64,000 nt of DNA from an uncultured Bacteroidia bacterium (GCA_902780175.1 CACZEU010000004.1:33535-97534), one strand, 5' to 3'; positions 47,007-56,771 are shown, counted from the stretch's first letter. Notes: generated by a model not told the origin, from the letters alone. Numbers and translations are program-made.

Positions 47007-49618
47007 TGAGACGCATTTTCACAGCATTGGCACTCATGCTCGCGTGCGCGACGCAGGCGCTTGCGCAGAACTCCATCGGGGTCAGCGTACAGAACCTCGT
47101 GGCGGCGGACGAGCAGTTCAACATAACCTTCACCATCGAGGGCGAGCACAAGCCCTCGTCGTTCGAATGGGAACCCGGTTCAGACTTCACCCTGGTCTGG
47201 GGGCCCCAGAAGGGGTCTTCCACGTCGATCAGCATAGTCAACGGCAAGCGCACGCAGACGTCGCAGACCACCTACACCTACATCCTGATGCCCCGTGCAA
47301 CCGGTACGTTCCAGCTTCCGGCGGCAACGGCGGTAGTCAAGGGTGAGACTATCCGGTCGCGCAGCGTCAGCATTCAGGTAGTGTCCAACGGCGCAGGCGC
47401 CCAGGGCGGTTCCGGGGCATCCGGTTCAGCCGGCGGCGGTTCACAGGCCTCCGGCGAATCAGGCAGCGGCTCGCAGTCCGGCGCCCAGGCCCCGTCCGGC
47501 GAAGACATCTTCATGCGCCTCTACGTCAGCAAGACCAAGGCGGTGGTGGGAGAGACCATCAGCGCCACGCTCAAGCTGTATCACCGGGTGAACATCGCAG
47601 GCTTCGAGGATGCCCGTTTCCCTTCATTCAACGGCTTCTGGAGCCAGGAGGTACAGGCACCCACCAATATCGAATTCCACAGGGAGAACGTCGGCGACCG
47701 CATCTACGACGCCGCCGTGCTCCGCAGCTGGACACTCATTCCGCAGCAGTCGGGAGAAATCACCATCGACCCCGCAGAACTCGTGTGCCTGGTGAACGTC
47801 CGCGACCGCAGGTCCTCGTCGGGCAGCATCTTCGACAGTTTCTTCCAGGATGAATACCGTACCGTGCGCAAGCGGGTCAGCACTCCGGCAATCAGGATCA
47901 ACGTCTCCCGCATCCCGGCGAACGCCCCCGCTTCGTTCGGCGGCGGCGTGGGATCGTTCCGGATGAACGCTTCGCTCTCCCGCGATTCGCTCCGCACGCA
48001 CGACGCCGGAACCCTGCGCATCACCGTCAGCGGCAAGGGCAACATCTCGCTCCTGGAGGCCCCCAAGGTCGATTTCCCGCCGGATTTCGAAGTGTACGAC
48101 GTCAAGACATCGGTGGATGGTGGAAGCAAGGTTTTCGAATATCCGTTCATCCCGAGGAGCCACGGGGACTTCGTCATCGGGCCGGTTGAATACAGCTATT
48201 ACGACGCCGCAGCCGGCAAATTCGTCACGCTCCGCAGCGAGGCGATGCCCCTCAGGGTCAGCAAGAGTACCGAAAGCGCCCCTGCCGTATCCGGAGGAGG
48301 CCAGCTGGTCGTCAATCCCAACCGGAAAGACGTCCGTGACCTGGCCGGCGACATCCGTTACATCGCAACGAGGATGCCTTCATTCACCCGCAAGGGATAC
48401 TTCTTCGTCGGATCGGGCCCCTTCTGGCTGATTGCAGTGCTGCTCGTGCTGGCAACGGCCGCAGTGTACTTCGCCCTGCGCCGCAGCGCCGCAAGGAGGG
48501 CAGACGTGGCAGGCACCCGCCGCAGCGGCGCTTCCAAGATGGCACGCAAGCGCCTCGCTCAGGCAAAGGAATTCCTTGGCAAGGACCTCTATACCGCATT
48601 CTACGAGGAACTGCACAAGGCGCTGCTGGGATTCGTTTCGGACAAACTCAGCATGCCGGCGGCTGAGCTGAGCAAGGAGAACATCAGCGAAAGGCTGGTG
48701 GCGGCCGGGACTTCCAGTGAGCTGGCGGACCGCTTCATCGGCCTGCTGGACGCCTGCGAATTCGCCCGTTACGCGCCGTCGGAGGGTCACGAGGCCATGA
48801 ACGCCCATTACGAGGGCGCTGTCGCGGTAATTTCAGATATCGATTCGAGTATGCGTAAACCCCATGCCAAAGGCGGGGCCGCAGTAGCCGCCCTGTTGAT
48901 GCTGCTGGCACTGCCCCTTCACGGCCAGGACACCGATTCGCTCTGGCGCCACGGTGTCGACGCTTATGCCGCCCAGCAGTGGAACGAGGCCATCGGCGCA
49001 TGGCAGGAAATAGCCGGCCGGGGGCTCGAGAGCGCCGAACTGTATTACAACCTCGGCGGCGCCTGCTTCAAGGCGGGAGACATAGCCCACGCAGTGCTGT
49101 GGTACGAAAGGGCGCTGAAGGTGGATCCTTCTTACACCGACGCCCGCGTCAACCTGGAATTCGTGCGCGGACAGCTTCAGGACCGAATTGAAGAAGTCCC
49201 TGAATTCTTCCTGGAGACCTGGGGCCGGAAAGCCTGCTGGCTGCTGCCTTCCGGGGTGTGGGCCGTGCTTTTCCTGGTTTTCCTGGCAGGTACGCTGGCA
49301 ATGCTCCTGCTGTTCCTTCTGGGCGGCTCCAGGGGGCGCAGGATCGGGTTCTTTACGGGAATCGTCCTGCTTGTCCTGGCACTGCTGAGCCTCGATTTCG
49401 CATTCTGGCAGAGGACGGACGCCAGGGCCGGTGACGGTTCGGTAGTAACCGTTCCCGTGGCCGAAATAAAGAGCTCTCCGGGCAGCGGAGTGAGCCTTTT
49501 CGTACTGCACGAAGGTACCAGGGTAAAGGTGCTTGACGAGGTCGGAGAATGGGACAATATCGAGCTCGCCGACGGCCGTCAGGGCTGGATGAAAAAGGAA
49601 TATGCGGAAAGGATATGA
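47006..49618 (+). CDS. batD: BatD–BatE fusion protein
   Basis: An 870-residue protein. The BatD part has a signal peptide, a Ser/Gly-rich linker (about 135–160), Ig-like β domains and a helix near 473–491 (FWLIAVLLVLATAAVYFAL). A cytoplasmic helical tail follows. At residue 616 an in-frame ATG begins a BatE protein with its own hydrophobic leader (VAALLMLLALPLHG), TPRs (ELYYNLGGACFKAGDIAHAV), two membrane helices and a C-terminal SH3-like domain (VKVLDEVGEWDNIELADGRQGW). BatD and BatE are normally separate, so this is a fusion. The start at 47006 follows batC as TAATG. Confidence 0.9.
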   Translation: MRRIFTALALMLACATQALAQNSIGVSVQNLVAADEQFNITFTIEGEHKPSSFEWEPGSDFTLVWGPQKGSSTSISIVNGKRTQTSQTTYTYILMPRATGTFQLPAATAVVKGETIRSRSVSIQVVSNGAGAQGGSGASGSAGGGSQASGESGSGSQSGAQAPSGEDIFMRLYVSKTKAVVGETISATLKLYHRVNIAGFEDARFPSFNGFWSQEVQAPTNIEFHRENVGDRIYDAAVLRSWTLIPQQSGEITIDPAELVCLVNVRDRRSSSGSIFDSFFQDEYRTVRKRVSTPAIRINVSRIPANAPASFGGGVGSFRMNASLSRDSLRTHDAGTLRITVSGKGNISLLEAPKVDFPPDFEVYDVKTSVDGGSKVFEYPFIPRSHGDFVIGPVEYSYYDAAAGKFVTLRSEAMPLRVSKSTESAPAVSGGGQLVVNPNRKDVRDLAGDIRYIATRMPSFTRKGYFFVGSGPFWLIAVLLVLATAAVYFALRRSAARRADVAGTRRSGASKMARKRLAQAKEFLGKDLYTAFYEELHKALLGFVSDKLSMPAAELSKENISERLVAAGTSSELADRFIGLLDACEFARYAPSEGHEAMNAHYEGAVAVISDIDSSMRKPHAKGGAAVAALLMLLALPLHGQDTDSLWRHGVDAYAAQQWNEAIGAWQEIAGRGLESAELYYNLGGACFKAGDIAHAVLWYERALKVDPSYTDARVNLEFVRGQLQDRIEEVPEFFLETWGRKACWLLPSGVWAVLFLVFLAGTLAMLLLFLLGGSRGRRIGFFTGIVLLVLALLSLDFAFWQRTDARAGDGSVVTVPVAEIKSSPGSGVSLFVLHEGTRVKVLDEVGEWDNIELADGRQGWMKKEYAERI

Positions 49619-49636
49619 TTGCTCAGGATTTTTGAT

Positions 49637-49644
49637 TATATTTG
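49637..49644 (+). promoter_or_regulatory. -7 box for the second ExbB–ExbD–TonB operon
   Basis: TATATTTG fits TAnnTTTG in a sharply AT-rich 45-nt gap after the bat operon, 21 nt before the ATG at 49666. The -33 site is unclear. Confidence 0.5.
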
Positions 49645-49665
49645 CGAGATTATAAATTTAGAGAT

Positions 49666-50415
49666 ATGCTTAGTTATTTGCTTCAGGCAGACCCGGCCGC
49701 GGCCGTGCAGGCCATTCCTGCAGAGGCCGTACAGACGGCTCCCATCCAGCAGGAAATGTCCTATTCCCTCATCGACATGGCCGTCAAGGGCGGTCCCCTC
49801 ATGATCGTCCTGCTCGCCCTGTCCATCATCGCCATCTACATCTTCGGCAAGAAACTCTGGATGATACGCCAGGCTTCCAAGATAGACAAGGACTTCATGA
49901 TGGACATCCGCGACTACATCCACGACGGCAAGCTCAAGAGCGCCAAGACCCTGTGCTCCAAGTACGACACCCCCGTCGCCCGTATGGTCGAAACCGGCCT
50001 GGAACGCTACGGCAGGCCGCTGAGCGACATCCAGAGCGCAGTGGAGAACGTCGGCAACGTAGAGGTCGCAAGGCTCGAGAAAGGCCTTCCCTACCTCGCC
50101 ATGATAGCCGGCGGCGCCCCCATGATCGGATTCCTCGGCACCGTGATGGGTATGGTCCAGGCCTTCTTCAACATGTCCCAGGCGGGCAACAACATCGACA
50201 TCACCCTGCTTTCCAGCGGTATCTACACCGCAATGATCACCACCGTCGGCGGTCTTATCGTGGGTATCATAGCCTACTTCGGCTACAACTACCTCACCTC
50301 CAAGGTCTCCAACGTCGTGTTCCAGATGGAGAGCAGCACCATCGAATTCATGGACCTGCTGGACGATCCCCAGGAGGCTCCCGCAAAGGAAGATAAAGAA
50401 AAAGACGAAGACTGA
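49666..50415 (+). CDS. MotA/TolQ/ExbB proton channel protein (second copy)
   Basis: A 249-residue channel protein (start MLSYLLQADP; the longer frame from 49642 overlaps the promoter box). The first helix lies near residues 43–65 (GGPLMIVLLALSIIAIYIF). The conserved core is LPYLAMIAGGAPMIGFLGTVMGM and MITTVGGLIVGIIAYFGY. It has no long N-terminal extension, unlike the copy at 3937. The TGATG overlap couples it to an ExbD gene, and TonB follows, making a complete ExbB–ExbD–TonB set. Confidence 0.93.
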   Translation: MLSYLLQADPAAAVQAIPAEAVQTAPIQQEMSYSLIDMAVKGGPLMIVLLALSIIAIYIFGKKLWMIRQASKIDKDFMMDIRDYIHDGKLKSAKTLCSKYDTPVARMVETGLERYGRPLSDIQSAVENVGNVEVARLEKGLPYLAMIAGGAPMIGFLGTVMGMVQAFFNMSQAGNNIDITLLSSGIYTAMITTVGGLIVGIIAYFGYNYLTSKVSNVVFQMESSTIEFMDLLDDPQEAPAKEDKEKDED

Positions 50416-50825
50416 TGGCACTCAAGCGCACCACAAAGGCGGATCCGAACGTCGCGATGTCCAGCATGACCGACATCGTGTTCCTCCTGCTGATCTTCTT
50501 CCTGGTCACGAGTACCCTCGTCAACCCCAACGCCCTCAAGCTCCTCCTCCCCAAGAGCACCGGGCAGGTGGGCGCCAAGGCCATAGCCACCGTCTCCATC
50601 AAGGACTGGGGCAATGACCAGTACACCTACCACGTCAACGGCAACGAGACCCCCGTTCCCCTGGACCAGGTGGAAGACGAGCTCGTGGAGCTGATGCAGG
50701 TCGAAGAAGATCCCACCTTCTCCATCTATTCCGACGAATCCGTCCCCATCAAGGAGATAGTACAGGTGATGAACATCGCCAAACGGAACCACTATAAAGT
50801 CATCCTGGCCACGCAACCCGAATGA
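50415..50825 (+). CDS. ExbD biopolymer transport protein
   Basis: A 136-residue ExbD. The single helix (SSMTDIVFLLLIFFLVTSTL, about 15–34) carries the conserved Asp, and the periplasmic domain ends ESVPIKEIVQVMNIAKRN. Compact and standard in length. It overlaps the TonB gene by 4 nt (ATGA). Confidence 0.94.
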   Translation: MALKRTTKADPNVAMSSMTDIVFLLLIFFLVTSTLVNPNALKLLLPKSTGQVGAKAIATVSIKDWGNDQYTYHVNGNETPVPLDQVEDELVELMQVEEDPTFSIYSDESVPIKEIVQVMNIAKRNHYKVILATQPE

Positions 50826-51601
50826 AACAGTATCTCCGAGAACGCCACGAGCGCGAGCGCAATTCTGTGCTCACAGGCATAATACTGACGCTGACGGTCC
50901 ACGTCTGCGCCGCCCTTCTCGTGTCGTTCAACGGTATCAAATATCTCTATCCGCCGCCTGCGGAGAACACCTTCCTGCTCGACTTCGAGGAGGAAATCGA
51001 GCAGGTTGAGCAAAAGACCGGCAGGGACCCCAGAGGCGAGGACGTCAACCCCGACGAAAAGATCAACCTCGTCCAGCGCAGCGAATCCCCCAACGTTTCG
51101 CGCAAGCCCAACACCACCCCCGCCACCAAACCCGACACCCACGGCGACGTGGAAGTCCCCGACCCCAACAAGCCCGACGAGGCACTCGACCCCAGGGCCA
51201 GTTTCCCCGGTATGGGCAAGAAGGACACCACGCATACCGCCGCACACGGCGCCACCGAGGGTTCCACCACGTTCAAGCCCGGCCAGCCCACCGGCAACGT
51301 CGGCAAGGGCAACACCGACGGCAAGCCCAACGCCCACCTGGAGGGCCGCGAGGTCGACAAGGCCGGCCTCAAGAAACCGGTCTATACATCCCAGGAAAGC
51401 GGCAAGGTCGTCGTCAAGATCTGGGTTGACCAGTACGGCAAGGTACAGAAGGCCGTCCCCGGAGCCGACGGCACCACCGTTACGGACAGGGCCCTCTGGA
51501 CCGCCGCCCGCAACGCCGCCCTCGAAACGGGCTTCACAATGAGCGCAAGCGCCCCGCCTCTGCAAGAGGGCACAATTACTTATATTTTCAATTTAAAATG
51601 A
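50822..51601 (+). CDS. TonB-family energy transducer
   Basis: A 259-residue protein. An N-terminal helix (about 17–38, LTGIILTLTVHVCAALLVSF) is followed by a long Pro/Lys/Asp/Gly-rich periplasmic spacer (~70–185). The C-terminal TonB-like domain is SGKVVVKIWVDQYGKVQKAVPGADG, with ITYIFNLK at the end. The typical YPxxA motif is weak (KKPVYTSQES). As part of the ExbB–ExbD–TonB operon it probably drives TonB-dependent receptors such as the one at 16921. Confidence 0.87.
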   Translation: MKQYLRERHERERNSVLTGIILTLTVHVCAALLVSFNGIKYLYPPPAENTFLLDFEEEIEQVEQKTGRDPRGEDVNPDEKINLVQRSESPNVSRKPNTTPATKPDTHGDVEVPDPNKPDEALDPRASFPGMGKKDTTHTAAHGATEGSTTFKPGQPTGNVGKGNTDGKPNAHLEGREVDKAGLKKPVYTSQESGKVVVKIWVDQYGKVQKAVPGADGTTVTDRALWTAARNAALETGFTMSASAPPLQEGTITYIFNLK

Positions 51602-51629
51602 TGACGTGAGTCATCGCAATGAAAAAACT

Positions 51630-52907
51630 ATGGATGGTTATTCAAAAGACGGCCGCAAACTCAGGCCGCGCAAAGGAAGTAGTGTAAACCGGACCGAAAA
51701 GGTCGACATCCAGTCCGAGGGCAGCAGACCCTCGTACAGCTCTCACGGAAATTACAACAAGTTCGGCGGAGAGCGCCGCTTCGGCGACCGCCCCGCACGC
51801 AGTGAACGCCCCTACGGGGAGCGTCCCGCATATGGCGAGCGCCCCGTTTATGGGGACCGCCCCGCCCGCAGCGAGCGTCCGTACGGCGAACGTTCGTTCG
51901 GCGACCGCCCGCACGGCGAGCGCCCTCATTCAGACCGCCCTTACGGCCAGAAGCCCCGTTTCTCCGGCGAAAGCCGCCCTTCATGGAAGAGCGACAGCCA
52001 CGCCTCTCTCGAGAAGCAGTGGGGAGAGCACCAGGCCGGCTCCTTCAAGGGAGGCAAGAAAGGCGGAAAGCGCCCCGGCGGAAAGCCCAATTTCTCCAAG
52101 TCTTCCAACGAAGGCATCAACCGCATGATCAGCCGCAGGCCCCAGGTCAGCTCCGATTATGACGGCCCCGCATACGAGCCCGTCGCAAAGGACGAGATGC
52201 GCCTCAACCGCTTCATCGCCAACTCCGGCGTATGTTCCCGCCGCGAGGCCGACACCTTCATCCAGGCCGGCTGCGTCACGGTGAACGGCGAGGTCATAAC
52301 CGAACTCGGCACCAAGGTCAACATCTTCAACGACGACGTCCGCTTCAACGGCGAGCGCCTCAAGGGCGAGACCAAGGTATATCTGGTGATGAACAAGCCC
52401 AAGGGCTACGTCACCTCGGCATCCGACCCCCACGCCGACAAGACCGTCATGGACCTCATCAAGGACTGCCCCACCAGGGTTTATCCCGTAGGCCGCCTGG
52501 ACAAGGCCACCACCGGAGTCCTGATGTTCACCAACGACGGCGAGATCGCAGAGCGCCTCACCCATCCGTCATACGACAAGAAGAAGATCTATCAGGTCGC
52601 CCTGGACAAGAACCTCTCCCAGGAAGACTACGACAGCATACTCTCCGGCATCACCCTCGGTGACGGCTTCGTTCAGGCCGACGCCCTGGAGTTCGTAGAC
52701 GAAAACGACCACACCAAGCTCGGCATCGAGATACATTCCGGCAAGAACCGCATCGTGCGCCGTATATTCGAGTCCCTCGGCTACACCGTCAAGGCTCTCG
52801 ACCGCGTCTATTTCGCAGGCCTCACCAAGAAGGGCCTCAAGAAGGGCGGCTGGCGCTACCTCTCCGAGAAAGAAGTCAACATGCTCAAGATGGGGGCGTA
52901 CGTATAA
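51630..52907 (+). CDS. rluB: RluB-type 23S rRNA pseudouridine synthase with R/G/E/P-repeat N-terminus
   Basis: A 425-residue protein (start MDGYSKDGRK; a GTG at 51606 is an alternative). Residues ~45–125 are an arginine-rich low-complexity region of tandem units such as YGERPAYGERPVYGDRPARSERP. An S4 domain follows (RLNRFIANSGVCSRREADTFI) and then the RsuA/RluB catalytic domain with VGRLDKATTGVLMFTNDG, whose Asp is catalytic. It would modify U2605-type positions in 23S rRNA. The basic tail probably helps RNA binding. The TAA overlaps the era ATG (TAATGG). Confidence 0.93.
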   Translation: MDGYSKDGRKLRPRKGSSVNRTEKVDIQSEGSRPSYSSHGNYNKFGGERRFGDRPARSERPYGERPAYGERPVYGDRPARSERPYGERSFGDRPHGERPHSDRPYGQKPRFSGESRPSWKSDSHASLEKQWGEHQAGSFKGGKKGGKRPGGKPNFSKSSNEGINRMISRRPQVSSDYDGPAYEPVAKDEMRLNRFIANSGVCSRREADTFIQAGCVTVNGEVITELGTKVNIFNDDVRFNGERLKGETKVYLVMNKPKGYVTSASDPHADKTVMDLIKDCPTRVYPVGRLDKATTGVLMFTNDGEIAERLTHPSYDKKKIYQVALDKNLSQEDYDSILSGITLGDGFVQADALEFVDENDHTKLGIEIHSGKNRIVRRIFESLGYTVKALDRVYFAGLTKKGLKKGGWRYLSEKEVNMLKMGAYV

Positions 52908-53788
52908 TGGACCACCGTTCAGGATTCGTCAACATCATAGGCAACCCCAACGTCGGTAAATCGACGCTGATGAACGCCCTCGTCGGGGAAAAGCTTTCCA
53001 TCGTCACGTCCAAGGCCCAGACCACGCGCCACCGCATAATGGGCATAGTCAACGGCGAGGGCTGGCAGATCGTATATTCCGACACCCCGGGCATACTCAA
53101 GCCTGCCTACCGCCTGCAGCAGAACATGATGAACTTCGTTGACGGAGCCCTCGGCGACGCCGACATCGTCCTCTATGTGACCGACACCGTCGAGACGCCC
53201 GACAAGAACGCCGAATACGTTTCCAAGCTCGGCCGCCTGGAGTGCCCCGTCATCGTGGTCATCAACAAGATAGACATCAGCACCCAGGAGAAGGTTCTGG
53301 AACTGGCCTCCTGGTGGAAGGCGCAGTTGCCGTCGGCGGAAGTCATCCCCGCCAGCGCACAGGAGCGCTTCGGAATGGAGAGCATTCTCGACGCCGTCGT
53401 CTCGCGCCTGCCCGTCTGCCCGCCCTGGTTCGACAAAGACGCCTTCACCGACAAGAACCTCCGATTCTTCGCCTCGGAAATCATCAGGGAGAAGATTTTC
53501 CTCAACTACAAGGAAGAGATTCCCTACTGCTGCGAGGTGGGCATAGAGAGTTTCAAGGAGGGCGCAGAGCGCTACGACATCGAGGCCGTGATTTACGTTT
53601 CACGCGAGTCCCAGAAGGGCATAATCATCGGAAAGAAGGGCGCCGCGCTCAAGAAGGTCGGCACCCAGGCCCGCATCGACATGGAGGATTTCTTCCAAAA
53701 GAAGGTCTTCCTGAGCATATTCGTGAAGGTGGACCCCGACTGGCGGGAGAACAAAAGAGAACTACGCCGCTTTGGCTATGAAGATTAG
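52907..53788 (+). CDS. era: GTPase Era
   Basis: A 293-residue GTPase needed for 16S rRNA maturation and 30S assembly. G1 is GNPNVGKSTL near residue 12, G3 DTPGI, G4 NKID. The C-terminal KH domain has GIIIGKKGAALKKVG with the GxxG RNA-binding loop. Normal length. It is one nt overlapped with rluB and 3 nt ahead of the topoisomerase gene. Confidence 0.97.
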   Translation: MDHRSGFVNIIGNPNVGKSTLMNALVGEKLSIVTSKAQTTRHRIMGIVNGEGWQIVYSDTPGILKPAYRLQQNMMNFVDGALGDADIVLYVTDTVETPDKNAEYVSKLGRLECPVIVVINKIDISTQEKVLELASWWKAQLPSAEVIPASAQERFGMESILDAVVSRLPVCPPWFDKDAFTDKNLRFFASEIIREKIFLNYKEEIPYCCEVGIESFKEGAERYDIEAVIYVSRESQKGIIIGKKGAALKKVGTQARIDMEDFFQKKVFLSIFVKVDPDWRENKRELRRFGYED

Positions 53789-53791
53789 ATT

Positions 53792-56581
53792 ATGGAAGAA
53801 GAGAACATCGTAACCGAAGAAATCATCGAAGACGACGACCTCGAGCTGTCGGAAGACGCCCAGGCGAGCGGCAAATATACGCGACTCCTGGAGGGCGACG
53901 CCCGTAAGTTCAAGCTCTCCGGGATGTTCAAGGACTGGTACCTGGATTACGCGTCATACGTAATCCTGCACCGTGCCGTCCCCCATATCGCCGACGGCCT
54001 CAAGCCCGTCCAGCGAAGGGTTCTCCACGCAATGTTCAAGATCGACGACGGCTCCTACACCAAGGTCGCCAACATCGTCGGCCAGGCCATGCAGTACCAC
54101 CCCCACGGCGACCAGTCCATCCTCGGCGCCCTCGTCACGCTGGGCCAGAAGGGCTTCACCGTGGACTGCCAGGGAAACTGGGGCAACATACTCACCGGCG
54201 ACTCCAACGCCGCGCCCCGTTACATCGAGGCGCGCCTTTCCAAGTTCGCCAAGGAGGTGCTGTTCGACCCCAAGGTCACCCCTACCATGAAGTCCTACGA
54301 CGGCCGCAACGACGAGCCCACCGAACTGCCGGTGCGCTTCCCGCTGCTGCTCGCGCAGGGCACGGACGGCATCGGCGTCGGTCTCGCTTCCAAGATACTT
54401 CCCCATAACTTCAACGAGCTCCTGGACGCCTCAGTGGCCATCCTGGAGGGCAAGCCGTACGAGCTTTATCCCGACTTCCCCACCGGCGGATTCGCCGACT
54501 GCTCCAAGTACATGCAGGGCAAGCGCGGCGGCCGCGTGAAGGTGCGCGCCCGCATCGAGAAGATAGACAAGAGCACCATCGCTATTACCGAGATTCCTTA
54601 CGGCAAATACACCAAGGACCTCATCGAGTCCATCCTCCGCGCCAAGGACAAGGGCAAGATCAAGATAAAGAAGATCGAAGACATGACCACCGACAAGGTG
54701 GAAATCCTCATCCACCTGCCGGGAGACGTCTCCCCCGACAAGACCATCGACGCCCTCTACGCTTTCACGGACTGCGAGTGCAACCTTGCACCCAACGCCT
54801 GCGTCATCATGGACAACAAGCCCCGTTTCCTCACAGTCAACGAGATACTCGAGTACAGCACCGCGCACACCAGGGACATCCTGCTGCGCCAGCTGGGGAT
54901 ACGTCTGGAGGAACTTGAGCGCGACTGGCACTACAGTTCCCTGGAGCGCATATACTTCGAGAACCGCATATACAAGATACTCGAGCAGGACCAGTCCAGC
55001 TGGGAAGAGCAGAAGCAGGACACCCTGGACCGCATGAAGACCTATGAGGGCCAGCTGCACCGCGAGGTTACGATGGAAGACATCGACCGCCTGGTGGACA
55101 AGCCCGTCCGCAAGATCTCCAAGTTCGACGTCAAGGCCGTGGACGAGCGCATCAAGGGCATCGAGGCCGAGATGGAGCAGGTCAAGGACAACATCGAACA
55201 CATCGACCGCTTCACCATCGACTGGTTCAAGGGCCTCAAGAAGAAGTACGGCAAGGACTTCCCCCGCCGCACCGAGCTCACCGGCTTCGAGACCATCGCC
55301 GCCACCAAGGTCGTCAACAACAACGCCAAGCTCTACGCCAACCTGGCTGAAGGCTTCGTCGGCATCGGCCTCAAGAGGGACGAGGGCGTGGAATTCGTCA
55401 GCGACTGCTCCGACCTCAGCGAGGTCATCGTCATCCGCCGCGACGGTTCGTACATCGTCACCAAGGTCAGCGACAAGGCCTTCTTCGGCAAGGACCTGCT
55501 GTACGTCGGCGTGTTCAACAGGGGCGACACCCGCACCATCTACAACGTCATCTATCGGGTGGGCAAGTCTTCGGTGTATTACGCCAAGCGCTTCGCCGTC
55601 ACGTCCGTCACCCGCGACAAGGAATACGACATCACCACCGGCGAGCCCGATTCCCAGATAGTCTGGTTCACCGCCAACCACAACGGCGAGGCGGAAACCG
55701 TCCGCGTGCTGCTGCGCCCCAAGGCCAAGCTCAAAAAAACGTCGTTCGAGTACGATTTCTCCACCCTCGCCATCAAGAGCAAGACGGCCCGAGGCAACCT
55801 TGTGAGCAAGAATGCCATCCGCACCATCACGCTCCGCAGCAAGGGCGTGAGCACCATCGCAGGCAAGCAGATCTGGTACGACACCGACATCCAGAAGCTC
55901 AACGACGAGGGCCACGGCCTGTACCTCGGGGAGTTCGCGGAGGGCGACAAGGTGCTTGCGGTGTTCCGCAACGGTACGTTCTACACCACATCCTTCGACC
56001 TTTCCAACCGCTACCAGGGCGACGTGCTGCTGATAGAGAAACTGGACACGGAAAAGACCTACACCGCCCTGTACTGGGACGCCGGAGTCAAGTCCTTCTA
56101 CGTCAAGCGCTTCTCCTTCATCCCCAGCGACAACACGCCGCTGTCGTTCATCGCCGAGGGCGCCAAGTCCAGGCTGATAGAGCTCAGCAGCGACAGGCAC
56201 CCGCAGTACGAGGTCACCTGGAAGCTGGAAGACAAGCCCGCCGAACTCATCGACGCCGAGGAGTGGATTGGCAAGAAGGGATATGCCGCCAAGGGCAAGA
56301 AGGTGGTCGAGAGAGGCGAAGTCAAGAGCGTCCGCTTCGTCGAGCCGCTGGTAAAGCCAGAGGACTTCGCAGAAGAAGAGGAGGAAGAGCCTGCAGCCGC
56401 CGATTCACCCGAGGTGGAGAACGAGGCCGCTCAGGAGGCTCCTGCCACAGGGGACGCCCCTGCCTCCGTGGAAACCCCTTCCGCTCCCGACACCAAAGAC
56501 ATCCGCGGCAAGGAAATCCGCATCCCGGAAACCGCCGAGGAGCCCATCGAACTTATTTTCGAAGAACCAACATTATTTTAA
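53792..56581 (+). CDS. Type II topoisomerase subunit A (gyrase/topoisomerase IV)
   Basis: A 929-residue DNA-cleaving subunit. The N-terminal winged helix/tower has LKPVQRRVLHAMF; the nucleophile Tyr is at about residue 144 (APRYIEARL). The coiled-coil gate follows (LEELERDWHYSSLERIYFENRIYK). The C-terminal region (from ~545) has β-pinwheel-like repeats, ending in an acidic, Ala/Glu/Pro-rich tail. I see no clear GyrA-box (QRRGGKG), which favours topoisomerase IV (ParC); the partner B subunit is not in the window. The start follows era by 3 nt. Confidence 0.9.
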   Translation: MEEENIVTEEIIEDDDLELSEDAQASGKYTRLLEGDARKFKLSGMFKDWYLDYASYVILHRAVPHIADGLKPVQRRVLHAMFKIDDGSYTKVANIVGQAMQYHPHGDQSILGALVTLGQKGFTVDCQGNWGNILTGDSNAAPRYIEARLSKFAKEVLFDPKVTPTMKSYDGRNDEPTELPVRFPLLLAQGTDGIGVGLASKILPHNFNELLDASVAILEGKPYELYPDFPTGGFADCSKYMQGKRGGRVKVRARIEKIDKSTIAITEIPYGKYTKDLIESILRAKDKGKIKIKKIEDMTTDKVEILIHLPGDVSPDKTIDALYAFTDCECNLAPNACVIMDNKPRFLTVNEILEYSTAHTRDILLRQLGIRLEELERDWHYSSLERIYFENRIYKILEQDQSSWEEQKQDTLDRMKTYEGQLHREVTMEDIDRLVDKPVRKISKFDVKAVDERIKGIEAEMEQVKDNIEHIDRFTIDWFKGLKKKYGKDFPRRTELTGFETIAATKVVNNNAKLYANLAEGFVGIGLKRDEGVEFVSDCSDLSEVIVIRRDGSYIVTKVSDKAFFGKDLLYVGVFNRGDTRTIYNVIYRVGKSSVYYAKRFAVTSVTRDKEYDITTGEPDSQIVWFTANHNGEAETVRVLLRPKAKLKKTSFEYDFSTLAIKSKTARGNLVSKNAIRTITLRSKGVSTIAGKQIWYDTDIQKLNDEGHGLYLGEFAEGDKVLAVFRNGTFYTTSFDLSNRYQGDVLLIEKLDTEKTYTALYWDAGVKSFYVKRFSFIPSDNTPLSFIAEGAKSRLIELSSDRHPQYEVTWKLEDKPAELIDAEEWIGKKGYAAKGKKVVERGEVKSVRFVEPLVKPEDFAEEEEEEPAAADSPEVENEAAQEAPATGDAPASVETPSAPDTKDIRGKEIRIPETAEEPIELIFEEPTLF

Positions 56582-56594
56582 ATAGATTACAGTT

Positions 56595-56771
56595 ATGCTT
56601 GCAACAATCGTTTACGTCGTAGGCCTTATCGCAGCCATCTGGTGCGTCCTCGACATTTTCAAGAAACCCAAACTCAGCCTCCTCTGGAAGATCGTCCTGG
56701 CTATCGCAGTCCTCGCCACCAGCTGGATCGGCTTGCTGGTTTACTACTTCCTCATCCGCGAAAGGATCTAG
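56595..56771 (+). CDS. 58-residue membrane protein with PLDNc-like domain
   Basis: An ATG-to-TAG frame of 58 codons, 13 nt after the topoisomerase stop. It has two hydrophobic segments: VYVVGLIAAIWCVLDIF and a second, IVLAIAVLATSWIGLLVYYF. LWK...GLLVYYFLIRER resembles the phospholipase D N-terminal (PLDNc) membrane family. It is small, and easily missed by gene finders with a length cut-off. Function unknown; likely an inner-membrane protein. Confidence 0.75.
   Translation: MLATIVYVVGLIAAIWCVLDIFKKPKLSLLWKIVLAIAVLATSWIGLLVYYFLIRERI

Noticed and set aside
54431-56200. A 589-codon minus-strand frame antisense to the topoisomerase gene
   Set aside because: Low-complexity Val/Leu/Gly/Glu protein with no motifs; the sense strand encodes a clear type II topoisomerase A subunit.
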